Source of the DNA: Pseudomonas sp. DNDY-54 | GTDB lineage: Bacteria; Pseudomonadota; Gammaproteobacteria; Pseudomonadales; Pseudomonadaceae | Reading direction: 5' to 3' | Length of the DNA: 64,000 nucleotides | NCBI RefSeq assembly: GCF_019880365.1 | Contig: NZ_CP082271.1 | Coordinates: 248,001-312,000 of the forward strand | In this document: positions 26,672 to 34,749 of the stretch, in pieces | How the letters are laid out: each line of letters opens with the position of its first letter | Position numbering within the stretch: the first letter of the stretch is position 1 | Notes under the pieces: generated by a model | Databases searched by the model: none | What the model was told of the DNA's origin: nothing | The model's input: the letters and a program-made list of their open reading frames with translations, nothing else | Made by a program: the position numbers and the translations under genes

Positions 26672-27750
26672 ACGGATGGGACTCCTTGTTCCAGCGGCAG
26701 GAAGATCGAGAACGCGGTATGGCCAGGATGGCTCTCGCACTCAATCAGTCCTTGGTGCTGACTGATGATGTTCTGGGTAATGGCCAGGCCAAGGCCGGTG
26801 CCGTCCGGGCGCCCGCTGACCATTGGATAGAAGAGGGTGTTCTGCAACTCGGCGGGAATGCCCGGTCCGTTGTCGATGATCTCGATACGGGCAACCAGGC
26901 GATGCCGGACATGGCCAATGGTGAATTGGCGCAGGGTGCGGGTGCGCAGTGTCAGTCGGCCGAGGCCCAACTCGCACTGGCCGGCCAGCGCCTGCATGGC
27001 GTTGCGCATGATGTTGAGCACCGCCTGAATCATTTGCTCGCGATCGAGCAACACCTCGGGAATGCTCGGGTCGTAGTCGCGCACCAAAATGAGGCTGCCC
27101 TGGCATTCCGCCTCGATCAGGCTGGCCACATGTTCGAGCACTTCGTGGATGTTGATCATCGACAGCGACGGCAGCTTGTTGGAGCCGAGCATCCGGTCGA
27201 CCAGGTTTCGCAAGCGATCGGCCTCCTCGATGATCACCTCGGTGTAGTCCTTCAGGTGCTCCTCGGGCAACTCACGCGCCAACAACTGCGCCGCGCCACG
27301 GATGCCCCCGAGCGGGTTCTTGATCTCGTGAGCGAGGCCGCGCACCAGCATCTTGGTTGTTTCATGCGCGGACAGTTGCGCCTCTTCCTTAGTGATCCGC
27401 AGCAGGCGGTCACGCGGCAGCACCTCGAGCAGCAACATGGTTTCCTGACGGGTCAACATGGGCGTGACGGCGTAATCCACCGTGAGCGTCTGGCCGTTGG
27501 TCGACGTCAATGTGGCTTCGCGTTTGGTGAAGGGATGGGCTTGCTCGACGGCCTGCCGTAGGGCCGCGAGGGCTTCGGATGACTCGGTGAACAGCTCGCT
27601 GATGAATTGGCCGTGGCTGCGCTGACCGCTCACAGCGAGCAGCATCTCGGCCGCCGGGTTCATGTATTCGAGCCGCAACCGCGAGTCGAGCAGCAGCGTC
27701 GCGGTGGTCAGGTTCTCGATCAGCAGGCGCTGTAGGGCTTCGTTGATCAT
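26668..27750 (-). CDS. ntrB: Nitrogen regulation sensor kinase NtrB
   Basis: Cytoplasmic histidine kinase/phosphatase that controls NtrC in response to PII. About 360 residues from the ATG at 27750 (MINEAL); 27762 is an alternative. A PAS domain (TATLLLDSRLRLEYMNPAAEML) is followed by the H-box GLAHEIKNPLGGIRGAAQ, an N-box (ILNIMRNAMQAL) and G-boxes IIDNGPGIPAEL and GTGLGLAI. There is no membrane segment. Upstream, at 27783-27798, is a possible sigma-54 site. Confidence 0.96.
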   Translation of the reverse strand: MINEALQRLLIENLTTATLLLDSRLRLEYMNPAAEMLLAVSGQRSHGQFISELFTESSEALAALRQAVEQAHPFTKREATLTSTNGQTLTVDYAVTPMLTRQETMLLLEVLPRDRLLRITKEEAQLSAHETTKMLVRGLAHEIKNPLGGIRGAAQLLARELPEEHLKDYTEVIIEEADRLRNLVDRMLGSNKLPSLSMINIHEVLEHVASLIEAECQGSLILVRDYDPSIPEVLLDREQMIQAVLNIMRNAMQALAGQCELGLGRLTLRTRTLRQFTIGHVRHRLVARIEIIDNGPGIPAELQNTLFYPMVSGRPDGTGLGLAITQNIISQHQGLIECESHPGHTAFSIFLPLEQGVPSV

Positions 27751-27782
27751 GGCTGTCTGCATCCGATAGGTAAGACGGGAAA

Positions 27783-27798
27783 TGCAAGAAGCAAACCA
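27783..27798 (-). promoter_or_regulatory. Possible sigma-54 promoter upstream of ntrB
   Basis: On the minus strand TTGG-TTTGCTTCTT-GCA gives the invariant GG-N10-GC and an exact TTGCA -12 element, but the -24 box (TGGTTTG against TGGCACG) is weak. It would start transcription about 22 bases before the ntrB start codon. Confidence 0.35.
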
Positions 27799-27917
27799 AG
27801 GCGCTCTTTTTCGGCGCGGCGCCGTGTGCACTAGCGCTCCAGAGCAGGGCGCCAGCGGAAACGAGTGAAGCGGATCAGGTCGGTTCGGTGCGTGCACCAT
27901 TCAGGTGCATAGAATGG

Positions 27918-28538
27918 TCACAGAAAGGGCACGAAGGGAATATCTTTCTTTTCCTTGGGCTTGTCGGTCAGCGGACACTCGGGGCGAACGCCGTACTCAG
28001 CCTTTTGGCAGGGGTTGACCATTCGCCGTTGTGCAAGCGAGGTGCGAAGCAGATGAAACGTGCGAGGCGTACTGCGCTGCAGTGTCCGCCCTTGCTCGTC
28101 GATGACCTCAACGATCAGTTGATGAGTGCCGCGATCAATATTGTGCAGCGTGAAAGCAGGTCCGCTGCTGTCGGGCACCCCCGGGCTGCCGTCAAGTTGT
28201 AGCCGGTACAGGTGCCCTGGCTGCAATGCGGGCTCGCTGGTGACGGTGACGGACAAGTCACCCGCATTGTTGCGCAGGGTGGCGTCGGCTTCGGGTTGGA
28301 TGATTTCCACCCGCCGGTAGGTGAAACCGGGCGTGGGTGGTGCTTCTCGTAGAGTGCTCTGCTGCCTGGACGGCGGCGCGGGCATGCTGTTGACCGGCCT
28401 CGCATCGACTGGCTCAACCGCCCGGCCGCCGGGGCGATCGGTGAACACCCGATTGCCCTGCGCGTCGGTGTAGGTGTAGATACCGGCGCTCGCGGGCAGT
28501 GCGAGCGCGGCCAGGGCAAACAGCGTTAGCGCTTTCAT
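27918..28538 (-). CDS. DUF4124 domain protein
   Basis: A 206-residue secreted protein. A signal peptide (MKALTLFALAALALPASAG) is followed by the DUF4124 core GIYTYTDAQGNRVFTDRPG, then a Pro-rich linker and a beta-rich C-terminal half that may be immunoglobulin-like. The function is unknown. It follows the next DUF4124 gene with a four-base overlap, and the two proteins share the same domain order, so they look like a tandem duplication between glnA and ntrB. Confidence 0.85.
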   Translation of the reverse strand: MKALTLFALAALALPASAGIYTYTDAQGNRVFTDRPGGRAVEPVDARPVNSMPAPPSRQQSTLREAPPTPGFTYRRVEIIQPEADATLRNNAGDLSVTVTSEPALQPGHLYRLQLDGSPGVPDSSGPAFTLHNIDRGTHQLIVEVIDEQGRTLQRSTPRTFHLLRTSLAQRRMVNPCQKAEYGVRPECPLTDKPKEKKDIPFVPFL

Positions 28539-29062
28539 CTGCGCGCCGGACTGGAGGTGTTAACCCGCTGAACGGTGAATTGTTCGGCGCTGCGCTGAAC
28601 CACCTGTTCGCCGCTGAGCACCTCCACTTCCAGAAGATGCGTGCCGCGGTCCACATTGTTTAGCTGCAGGGACGTGTTGTTGCTGGGGGCCGCCTGCGGG
28701 ATGCCATCGAGGAGGAAGCGGACCTGATGGCCCTGTTTCAGCGGCGGATCGAGCTGGGCGTTGACAACAAAGGTGCCGTTATTTGCACGCAGCGCCTGTT
28801 CATCGGGCACGCCGCCGATGCTCAGGCTCCGGTAAGGCTGTTCGCTGCCTTGACGATCCGTCTCCTGCTCCAGAGGCGGTGGTGGCTCGGGTGTGCGGAT
28901 GTTGACCGTGTTGGCCGGCGGCAAGTCGACCGTGTCGGCGGCGACGCCTTCGGGAGGCTGATTAGTGAACACCGTATTGCCCTTGTCATCGGTGTACTTA
29001 TAAATCTCTGCGTGGGCTGACGCCACAACGAGTAGAAGCAGGCTGAACAATGCGATACGCAT
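28535..29062 (-). CDS. DUF4124 domain protein
   Basis: About 175 residues from the ATG at 29062, where the signal peptide MRIALFSLLLLVVASAHA begins; an ATG at 29119 would put a basic extension ahead of it. The DUF4124 core IYKYTDDKGNTVFTNQPPEG follows at once. The C-terminal half (FVVNAQLDPPLKQGHQVRFLLDG, NNVDRGTHLLEVEVLSG) matches its downstream neighbour in layout. Periplasmic or envelope protein of unknown role. Confidence 0.85.
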   Translation of the reverse strand: MRIALFSLLLLVVASAHAEIYKYTDDKGNTVFTNQPPEGVAADTVDLPPANTVNIRTPEPPPPLEQETDRQGSEQPYRSLSIGGVPDEQALRANNGTFVVNAQLDPPLKQGHQVRFLLDGIPQAAPSNNTSLQLNNVDRGTHLLEVEVLSGEQVVQRSAEQFTVQRVNTSSPARR

Positions 29063-29223
29063 GAGGACGCTCCGCGGATGGGGTGCTGCAAGCCTTGCAC
29101 CGCTCAGGCGTGCAGGCAAGTTTCATCAGCGTGAATTGGGAGAGGCAGCAACCTGACTCGACCGATTGGGCGAGCGTCACCGCCATTCCTGCCGAATCCG
29201 CCGGTATTCCGTGCCATAAACAC

Positions 29224-29248
29224 AAACCCCGCCGTAAGGGCGGGGTTT
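29224..29248 (-). terminator. Rho-independent terminator of glnA
   Basis: AAACCCCGCC (29224-29233) pairs perfectly over ten bases with GGCGGGGTTT (29239-29248) around GTAAG, 45 bases beyond the glnA stop on the minus strand. The T-tract is part of the stem, as is common for bidirectional terminators. Confidence 0.8.
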
Positions 29249-29262
29249 GAAGATGCTAACGA

Positions 29263-29280
29263 GGCCTCCCGAAGGAGGCC
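29263..29280. terminator. Second hairpin after glnA
   Basis: GGCCTCC (29263-29269) pairs with GGAGGCC (29274-29280) around CGAA, between the glnA stop and the main terminator. It has no T-run and may protect or pause the transcript rather than end it. Confidence 0.45.
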
Positions 29281-29293
29281 CGCGCGAACCGGC

Positions 29294-30700
29294 TTAGACG
29301 CTGTAGTACAGGTCGTATTCCAGCGGATGCACGAAGGTGCGGACCTTGATTTCTTCCTCGCTCTTGAGCTCGAGGTAGGCGTCGATGAAATCGTCGGAGA
29401 ACACGCCGCCCTTGGTCAGGAACGCGCGGCCCTTGTCGAGTTCTTCCAGGGCTTCCTTCAGGCTGCCGCACACCTGCGGGATCAGCTTGCCTTCTTCCGG
29501 CGGCAGGTCGTACAGGTTCTTGTCGGCCGCATCGCCAGGGTGAATCTTGTTCTGGATGCCGTCCAGGCCAGCCATCAGCAGTGCAGCGAAGCACAGGTAC
29601 GGGTTGGCCGCCGGATCCGGGAAGCGCGCCTCGATACGACGGGCTTTCGGGCTCGAAACGTACGGAATACGGATGGAGGCGGAGCGGTTGCGAGCCGAGT
29701 AGGCCAGCATGACCGGTGCTTCGAAGCCGGGAACCAAGCGCTTGTAGGAGTTGGTCGACGGGTTGGTGAAGCCGTTCAACGCCTTGCCGTGCTTGATGAT
29801 GCCGCCGATGAAGTACAGCGCCGTGTCGGACAGGCCCGCATAGCCTTCGCCCGAGAAGGTGTTTTTGCCATCCTTGGAGATGGACATGTGCACGTGCATA
29901 CCCGAACCGTTGTCGCCATACAGCGGCTTCGGCATGAAGGTCGCGGTCTTGCCATAGGCATCAGCCACGTTATGCACGCAGTACTTCAGGGTCTGAACTT
30001 CGTCGGCCTTGGCGACCAGCGTGTTGAACTTGACGCCGATTTCGTTCTGGCCGGCAGTGGCCACTTCGTGGTGGTGCACTTCGATGACCAGGCCCATTTC
30101 TTCCATGGCGTTGCACATGGCAGTACGGATTTCGTGGTCGTGGTCGCACGGCGGAACCGGGAAGTAGCCGCCCTTGACGGCCGGGCGGTGGCCCTTGTTG
30201 CCGCCTTCGACGTCCTGGTCGGTCATCCAGGAGCCCTGCTCGGAGTAGATCTTGAACATCGAGCCGGAAATGTCGGACTTGAACTTCACTTCGTCGAAGA
30301 TGAAGAACTCGGGTTCGGGACCGACGAATACGGTGTCGCCGATGCCGGTCGACTTGAGGAATTCCTCAGCGCGCTTGGCGATCGAGCGGGGGTCGCGGTC
30401 GTAGCCCTGCATGGTGCTTGGCTCGACGATGTCGCAGACCAGAATCAGGGTAGGCTCTTCGGTGAACGGGTCCAGCACGGCGGTTTCATCAACCGGCATC
30501 AGGATCATGTCGGAGGCTTCGATGCCCTTCCAGCCATGGATGGAGGAACCGTCGAACATCTTCCCATGTTCAAAGAAGTCTTCATCGTGAGCGTCACGAG
30601 CCGGGATGGTGACGTGGTGCTGCTTGCCTTTGGTATCAGTGAAGCGCAGATCAATCCACTTCACATCGTAATCTTTGATCAGTTGAAGCGACTTCGACAT
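29294..30700 (-). CDS. glnA: Glutamine synthetase type I
   Basis: Central ammonia-assimilation enzyme, a dodecamer, ATP-dependent. 468 residues from MSKSLQLIK at 30700; a second ATG at 30712 adds four. Signature blocks are FDGSSIHGW, PEPEFFIFDEV, the ATP-binding KPLYGDNGSGMHVHMSI and the adenylylation loop NLYDLPPEE with the regulatory Tyr near residue 397. Transcription is controlled by the sigma-54 site at 30796-30811 and an NtrC site upstream; activity is probably controlled by adenylylation. Confidence 0.98.
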   Translation of the reverse strand: MSKSLQLIKDYDVKWIDLRFTDTKGKQHHVTIPARDAHDEDFFEHGKMFDGSSIHGWKGIEASDMILMPVDETAVLDPFTEEPTLILVCDIVEPSTMQGYDRDPRSIAKRAEEFLKSTGIGDTVFVGPEPEFFIFDEVKFKSDISGSMFKIYSEQGSWMTDQDVEGGNKGHRPAVKGGYFPVPPCDHDHEIRTAMCNAMEEMGLVIEVHHHEVATAGQNEIGVKFNTLVAKADEVQTLKYCVHNVADAYGKTATFMPKPLYGDNGSGMHVHMSISKDGKNTFSGEGYAGLSDTALYFIGGIIKHGKALNGFTNPSTNSYKRLVPGFEAPVMLAYSARNRSASIRIPYVSSPKARRIEARFPDPAANPYLCFAALLMAGLDGIQNKIHPGDAADKNLYDLPPEEGKLIPQVCGSLKEALEELDKGRAFLTKGGVFSDDFIDAYLELKSEEEIKVRTFVHPLEYDLYYSV

Positions 30701-30795
30701 GGTGTTCTCCAAGTGGTGGAAGCGTGACAGGTTGCTTCCGAATCAGGGTGAAGCCGGGCGGCGATATTCCGCCAAGGCGACCTGCCTCACAAGGG

Positions 30796-30811
30796 AGCAA
30801 ATTGCATGCCA
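30796..30811 (-). promoter_or_regulatory. Sigma-54 promoter of glnA
   Basis: On the minus strand TGGCATGCAATTTGCT matches the consensus TGGCACG-N4-TTGCW with one mismatch and has the exact GG-N10-GC spacing. Transcription would start about 85 bases before the glnA ATG. This fits the known NtrC/sigma-54 control of glnA. Confidence 0.88.
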
Positions 30812-30894
30812 GTGCTCTGTATTGGGTCTAGACGCTCAAGCGCGGTGGTCCGCCAGCGGTGCGTTTTGTTTCGCGATACGTTTTGCACATCTAC

Positions 30895-30910
30895 TGCACT
30901 TTCTTGGTGC
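30895..30910. promoter_or_regulatory. NtrC binding site upstream of glnA
   Basis: TGCAC-N6-GGTGC matches the NtrC dyad found at E. coli glnAp2. Its centre lies roughly 115-120 bases upstream of the predicted glnA start, the usual enhancer distance. Another TGCAC half-site lies at 30884-30888. Confidence 0.75.
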
Positions 30911-30988
30911 GCACGGCTCGGGCTTTGTTCAATTTGGGTGCAGTCAGGAGGATTTGAGAAAACTGCCTAAAGCTTGATCAATTTCCGA

Positions 30989-30994
30989 TATACT
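30989..30994 (+). promoter_or_regulatory. -10 element for thiI
   Basis: TATACT lies 45 bases before the thiI ATG. No good -35 is at the right distance, so the assignment is weak. Confidence 0.35.
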
Positions 30995-31038
30995 CCGCCC
31001 CCCTCTTTTTACGCCTTGCCGGCGCATGCGCTGTTTCC

Positions 31039-32493
31039 ATGAAGCTGATCGTCAAAGTATTCCCTGAAATCACCATTAAAAGCCCGCCGGTGCGCAAAGG
31101 CTTTATTCGCCAGCTGGCGAAAAACATTCGCGCCGTGCTGCGCGACCTCGATCCCGACGTACGGGTGGAAGGGGTGTGGGACAACGTCGAGGTGGAAACC
31201 GCGCTCAGCGAGCCGAAAGCGCTGCATGAGATGATCGAGCGATTGCGCTGCACGCCGGGCATCGCTCACTGCCTTGAAGTGCATGAATACCCGCTGGCCG
31301 ACCTGGATGACATCGCCGAGAAGTGCAAAGCACATTTCGCTGACCGGCTCGTCGGCAAGATTTTCGCGGTGCGCTGCAAACGCGCCGGCAAGCATCCATT
31401 CAGTTCGATGGACATCGAGCGGCATGTCGGTAGCCGGCTGCGTCAGGAATGCGGTGCCGCTGGCATTTCGCTGAAAGCGCCGGCGATGGAAGTACGGATG
31501 GAGATTCGTGACCAGCGACTCTTCATCGTTCACGCCCAGCATGACGGCATCGGTGGTTATCCGCTGGGGGCGTTGGAGCAAACGCTGGTGCTGATGTCCG
31601 GCGGTTTCGATTCCACCGTCGCGGCTTATCAGATGATGCGCCGCGGGCTGATGACCCATTTCTGCTTCTTCAACCTGGGCGGCCGAGCGCATGAGTTGGG
31701 CGTGATGGAAGTGGCCCACTATTTATGGAAGAAGTACGGCAGCTCCCATCGCGTGCTGTTCATCAGTGTGCCCTTCGAGGAAGTCGTCGGCGAGATTCTT
31801 GAAAAGGTCGACAACAGCCAGATGGGTGTCGTGCTCAAGCGTATGATGCTGCGCGCCTCGACCGAGATTGCCGAGCGGCTCCACATCGATGCGCTGGTCA
31901 CCGGCGAAGCGATTTCTCAGGTGTCGAGCCAAACACTGCCGAACCTGTCGGTGATCGACTCGGCCACCGACATGCTGGTATTGCGTCCGCTGATCGCCAG
32001 CCACAAGCAGGACATCATCGACACCGCGTTCGAGATCGGCACCGCCGAGTTCGCCAAGAACATGCCTGAGTACTGCGGCGTGATCTCCAAGAACCCGACC
32101 ACCAAGGCCAAGCGCTACCGCATCGAGCACGAAGAAAAGCAGTTCGACATGGCGGTGCTCGAACGCGCCATGGCCAATGCCCGCCAGGTTGCGATCGACC
32201 GCGTGATTGAAGAGCTCGACCAGGACCTTCACGTCGAAGAAGTTGTCGCGGCCTCTGCCGGCCAGGTAGTTCTCGACATCCGCCATCCTGATGTTGCAGA
32301 GGACGAACCCTTGCAGCTCGATGGCATCGAAGTGCAAACGCTGCCGTTCTATGCGATCAACAACCGCTTCAAGGAGCTGGACGTGAATCGCCAGTACCTG
32401 CTGTATTGCGATAAAGGTGTCATGAGCCGCCTGCATGCTCATCATTTATTGAGCGAGGGGCATGTCAATGTGCGCGTTTATCGTCCGGCATAA
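31039..32493 (+). CDS. thiI: tRNA 4-thiouridine synthase ThiI
   Basis: Makes 4-thiouridine at tRNA position 8 and supplies sulfur for thiazole synthesis. 484 residues: NFLD and THUMP domains (about 1-170), a PP-loop ATP pyrophosphatase domain with SGGFDST at 187-193, and a C-terminal rhodanese domain with the persulfide Cys near residue 457 (LLYCDKG). The rhodanese part marks the long, gammaproteobacterial form. Divergent from glnA. Confidence 0.96.
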   Translation: MKLIVKVFPEITIKSPPVRKGFIRQLAKNIRAVLRDLDPDVRVEGVWDNVEVETALSEPKALHEMIERLRCTPGIAHCLEVHEYPLADLDDIAEKCKAHFADRLVGKIFAVRCKRAGKHPFSSMDIERHVGSRLRQECGAAGISLKAPAMEVRMEIRDQRLFIVHAQHDGIGGYPLGALEQTLVLMSGGFDSTVAAYQMMRRGLMTHFCFFNLGGRAHELGVMEVAHYLWKKYGSSHRVLFISVPFEEVVGEILEKVDNSQMGVVLKRMMLRASTEIAERLHIDALVTGEAISQVSSQTLPNLSVIDSATDMLVLRPLIASHKQDIIDTAFEIGTAEFAKNMPEYCGVISKNPTTKAKRYRIEHEEKQFDMAVLERAMANARQVAIDRVIEELDQDLHVEEVVAASAGQVVLDIRHPDVAEDEPLQLDGIEVQTLPFYAINNRFKELDVNRQYLLYCDKGVMSRLHAHHLLSEGHVNVRVYRPA

Positions 32494-32663
32494 AACGCCC
32501 GGGCTGAATGGCGGCAGTATCCGTCACCGCCCTCCCGACCTGCACCGCGGCCTGTAACAGCCGCGACACCTCGCCAATCATCCGCTTTTATCAAACTGAA
32601 TTTTCGCGTAGGGCCGCTGGACGCATCCGCTCAGTCGCCCGACCCAACTACGAGACCACTACT

Positions 32664-34484
32664 GTGATCGATAATCTTCGCAACATCGCCATCATTGCTC
32701 ACGTTGACCATGGCAAAACTACCCTGGTCGACAAGCTCCTGCGTCAGTCCGGCACCCTGGAGCGCGGCGAGCTCAATGACGAGCGCGTGATGGACTCCAA
32801 CGACCAGGAAAAAGAGCGCGGGATCACCATCCTGGCCAAGAACACCGCCATTCGCTGGAACGAATACCGCATCAACATCGTCGACACTCCCGGTCACGCC
32901 GACTTCGGCGGTGAAGTCGAGCGCGTGATGTCGATGGTCGACTCCGTGCTGCTGCTGGTCGACGCCCAAGACGGCCCGATGCCGCAAACCCGCTTCGTGA
33001 CCAAGAAAGCCTTCGAAGCCGGCCTGCGTCCGATCGTGGTAATCAACAAGGTCGACCGTCCGGGCGCGCGTCCTGACTGGGTCCTGGACCAGATCTTCGA
33101 CCTGTTCGACAACCTGGGCGCCACCGAAGAGCAGTTGGATTTCCAGGTCGTCTACGCCTCGGCCCTGAACGGCATCGCCGGTCTGGATCACACCGACATG
33201 GCCGAAGACATGACCCCGCTATACCAGGCGATCGTCGACCACGTACCGGCCCCGAAAGTCGATATGGACGGTCCGTTCCAGATGCAGATCTCCGCGCTGG
33301 ACTACAACAGCTTCCTCGGCATCATCGGTGTTGGCCGCATTGCCCGTGGTCGCGTCAAGCCGAACACTCCTGTTACCGCCATCGACATGCATGGCAAGAA
33401 GCGTAACGGCCGGATTCTGAAGCTCATGGGTCACCACGGCCTGCACCGTGTCGACGTTGAAGAAGCCACCGCTGGCGACATCGTCTGCATCAGCGGTATG
33501 GATGAACTGTTCATCTCCGACACCCTGTGCGACCAGAACCACGTCGAAGCGATGAAGCCGCTGACCGTTGACGAGCCCACCGTTTCCATGACCTTCCAGG
33601 TGAACGATTCGCCGTTCTGCGGCAAGGAAGGCAAGTTCGTCACCAGCCGTAACATCAAAGAGCGTCTGGACAAGGAGCTGCTGTACAACGTGGCCCTGCG
33701 TGTTGAAGAAGGCGACTCGGCTGACAAGTTCAAGGTCTCCGGCCGCGGCGAGCTGCACCTGTCGGTCCTGATCGAAACCATGCGTCGCGAAGGCTTCGAA
33801 ATGGCCGTAGGCCGTCCAGAAGTGATCATCCGCGAAGTCAACGGCGCCAAGCATGAGCCGTTCGAAAACGTCACCATCGACATCCCTGAAGAAGCGCAGG
33901 GCAAGGTCATGGAAGAGATGGGCCTGCGTAAGGGCGACCTGAGCAACATGGTGCCAGACGGCAAGGGCCGTGTTCGCCTGGAGTACAACATTCCGGCCCG
34001 TGGTCTGATCGGTTTCCGTAACCAGTTCCTGACCCTGACCAACGGCGCAGGCATCCTGACCTCGATCTTCGACCGCTACGACGTGATGAAGTCCGGGCAC
34101 ATGTCCGGCCGTCAGAACGGCGTGCTGGTATCGGTCGAGACCGGCAAGGCATTGACCTACTCGCTGGAAACCCTGCAGGCGCGCGGCAAGCTGTTCGTCG
34201 AGCACGGCCAGGAAATCTACAACGGTCAGATCGTCGGCCTGAACAGCCGTGACAACGACATGGGCGTGAACCCAACCAAAGGCAAGAAGCTCGACAACAT
34301 GCGCGCTTCGGGCAAGGACGAAACCATCGCCCTGGTCCCGCCGGTCCGCTTCACCCTGGAGCAGGCACTGGAGTTCATCCAGGACGACGAGCTCTGCGAA
34401 GTGACCCCGAAGTCGATCCGTCTTCGCAAGAAGATCCTCGACGAAGGCGAGCGCAACCGCGCTGCGAAGAAAGCCAAGGCTTGA
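32664..34484 (+). CDS. typA: Translational GTPase TypA/BipA
   Basis: Ribosome-associated GTPase involved in 50S assembly and stress or cold adaptation. The start is a GTG at 32664, giving VIDNLRNIAIIAHVDHGKTT; 606 residues. G1 is AHVDHGKTT, G2 region ERGITI, G3 DTPGHADFGGEVE, G4 NKVD. The C-terminal end KKAKA is Lys-rich. The open frame upstream of 32664 is 5' sequence without homology. A strong terminator follows 20 bases after the stop. Confidence 0.96.
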   Translation: MIDNLRNIAIIAHVDHGKTTLVDKLLRQSGTLERGELNDERVMDSNDQEKERGITILAKNTAIRWNEYRINIVDTPGHADFGGEVERVMSMVDSVLLLVDAQDGPMPQTRFVTKKAFEAGLRPIVVINKVDRPGARPDWVLDQIFDLFDNLGATEEQLDFQVVYASALNGIAGLDHTDMAEDMTPLYQAIVDHVPAPKVDMDGPFQMQISALDYNSFLGIIGVGRIARGRVKPNTPVTAIDMHGKKRNGRILKLMGHHGLHRVDVEEATAGDIVCISGMDELFISDTLCDQNHVEAMKPLTVDEPTVSMTFQVNDSPFCGKEGKFVTSRNIKERLDKELLYNVALRVEEGDSADKFKVSGRGELHLSVLIETMRREGFEMAVGRPEVIIREVNGAKHEPFENVTIDIPEEAQGKVMEEMGLRKGDLSNMVPDGKGRVRLEYNIPARGLIGFRNQFLTLTNGAGILTSIFDRYDVMKSGHMSGRQNGVLVSVETGKALTYSLETLQARGKLFVEHGQEIYNGQIVGLNSRDNDMGVNPTKGKKLDNMRASGKDETIALVPPVRFTLEQALEFIQDDELCEVTPKSIRLRKKILDEGERNRAAKKAKA

Positions 34485-34503
34485 TTCCCGCCTAGCTGCA
34501 ACG

Positions 34504-34528
34504 AAAAGGCGCCTTCGGGCGCCTTTTT
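34504..34528 (+). terminator. Rho-independent terminator of typA
   Basis: AAAAGGCGCC pairs perfectly with GGCGCCTTTT around a TTCG tetraloop, followed by one more T. It is a textbook stem with a U-tract, 20 bases after the typA stop. Confidence 0.92.
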
Positions 34529-34749
34529 GCTGTCTGTTGTTTCAGCGATACAGGCGTTTCTGGTTCGACCCCGTTCCAGTGAGGGGCAGCGGGAACCGCT
34601 TGAATTCGCCACCCCTTTCATGCGCACAAGCGAGGCGACCTGCCCTACCCAGGCCGGACCGTGATGCCATTCTCACGCCGCACCGAGGCGCCGCTTGGCC
34701 TCCCGCTACCTTGCTAATCTGCGCCTCTGACCTGAAGGGGCACGGACGC

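Larger units (their letters stand above)
30701..31038. other. Divergent control region between glnA and thiI
   Basis: No gene is supported here. The region holds the glnA leader (about 85 bases), its sigma-54 promoter, an NtrC site and, at the right end, a -10-like TATACT for thiI. Confidence 0.7.

Noticed and set aside
29327..30727. 466-codon open frame antisense to glnA
   Set aside because: It is the shadow of a highly conserved, GC-biased gene; the translation is repetitive in Val, Gly and Arg and matches nothing.
33219..34205. 328-codon open frame antisense to typA
   Set aside because: Mirror of a conserved GTPase; no ribosome binding site and no recognisable domain.
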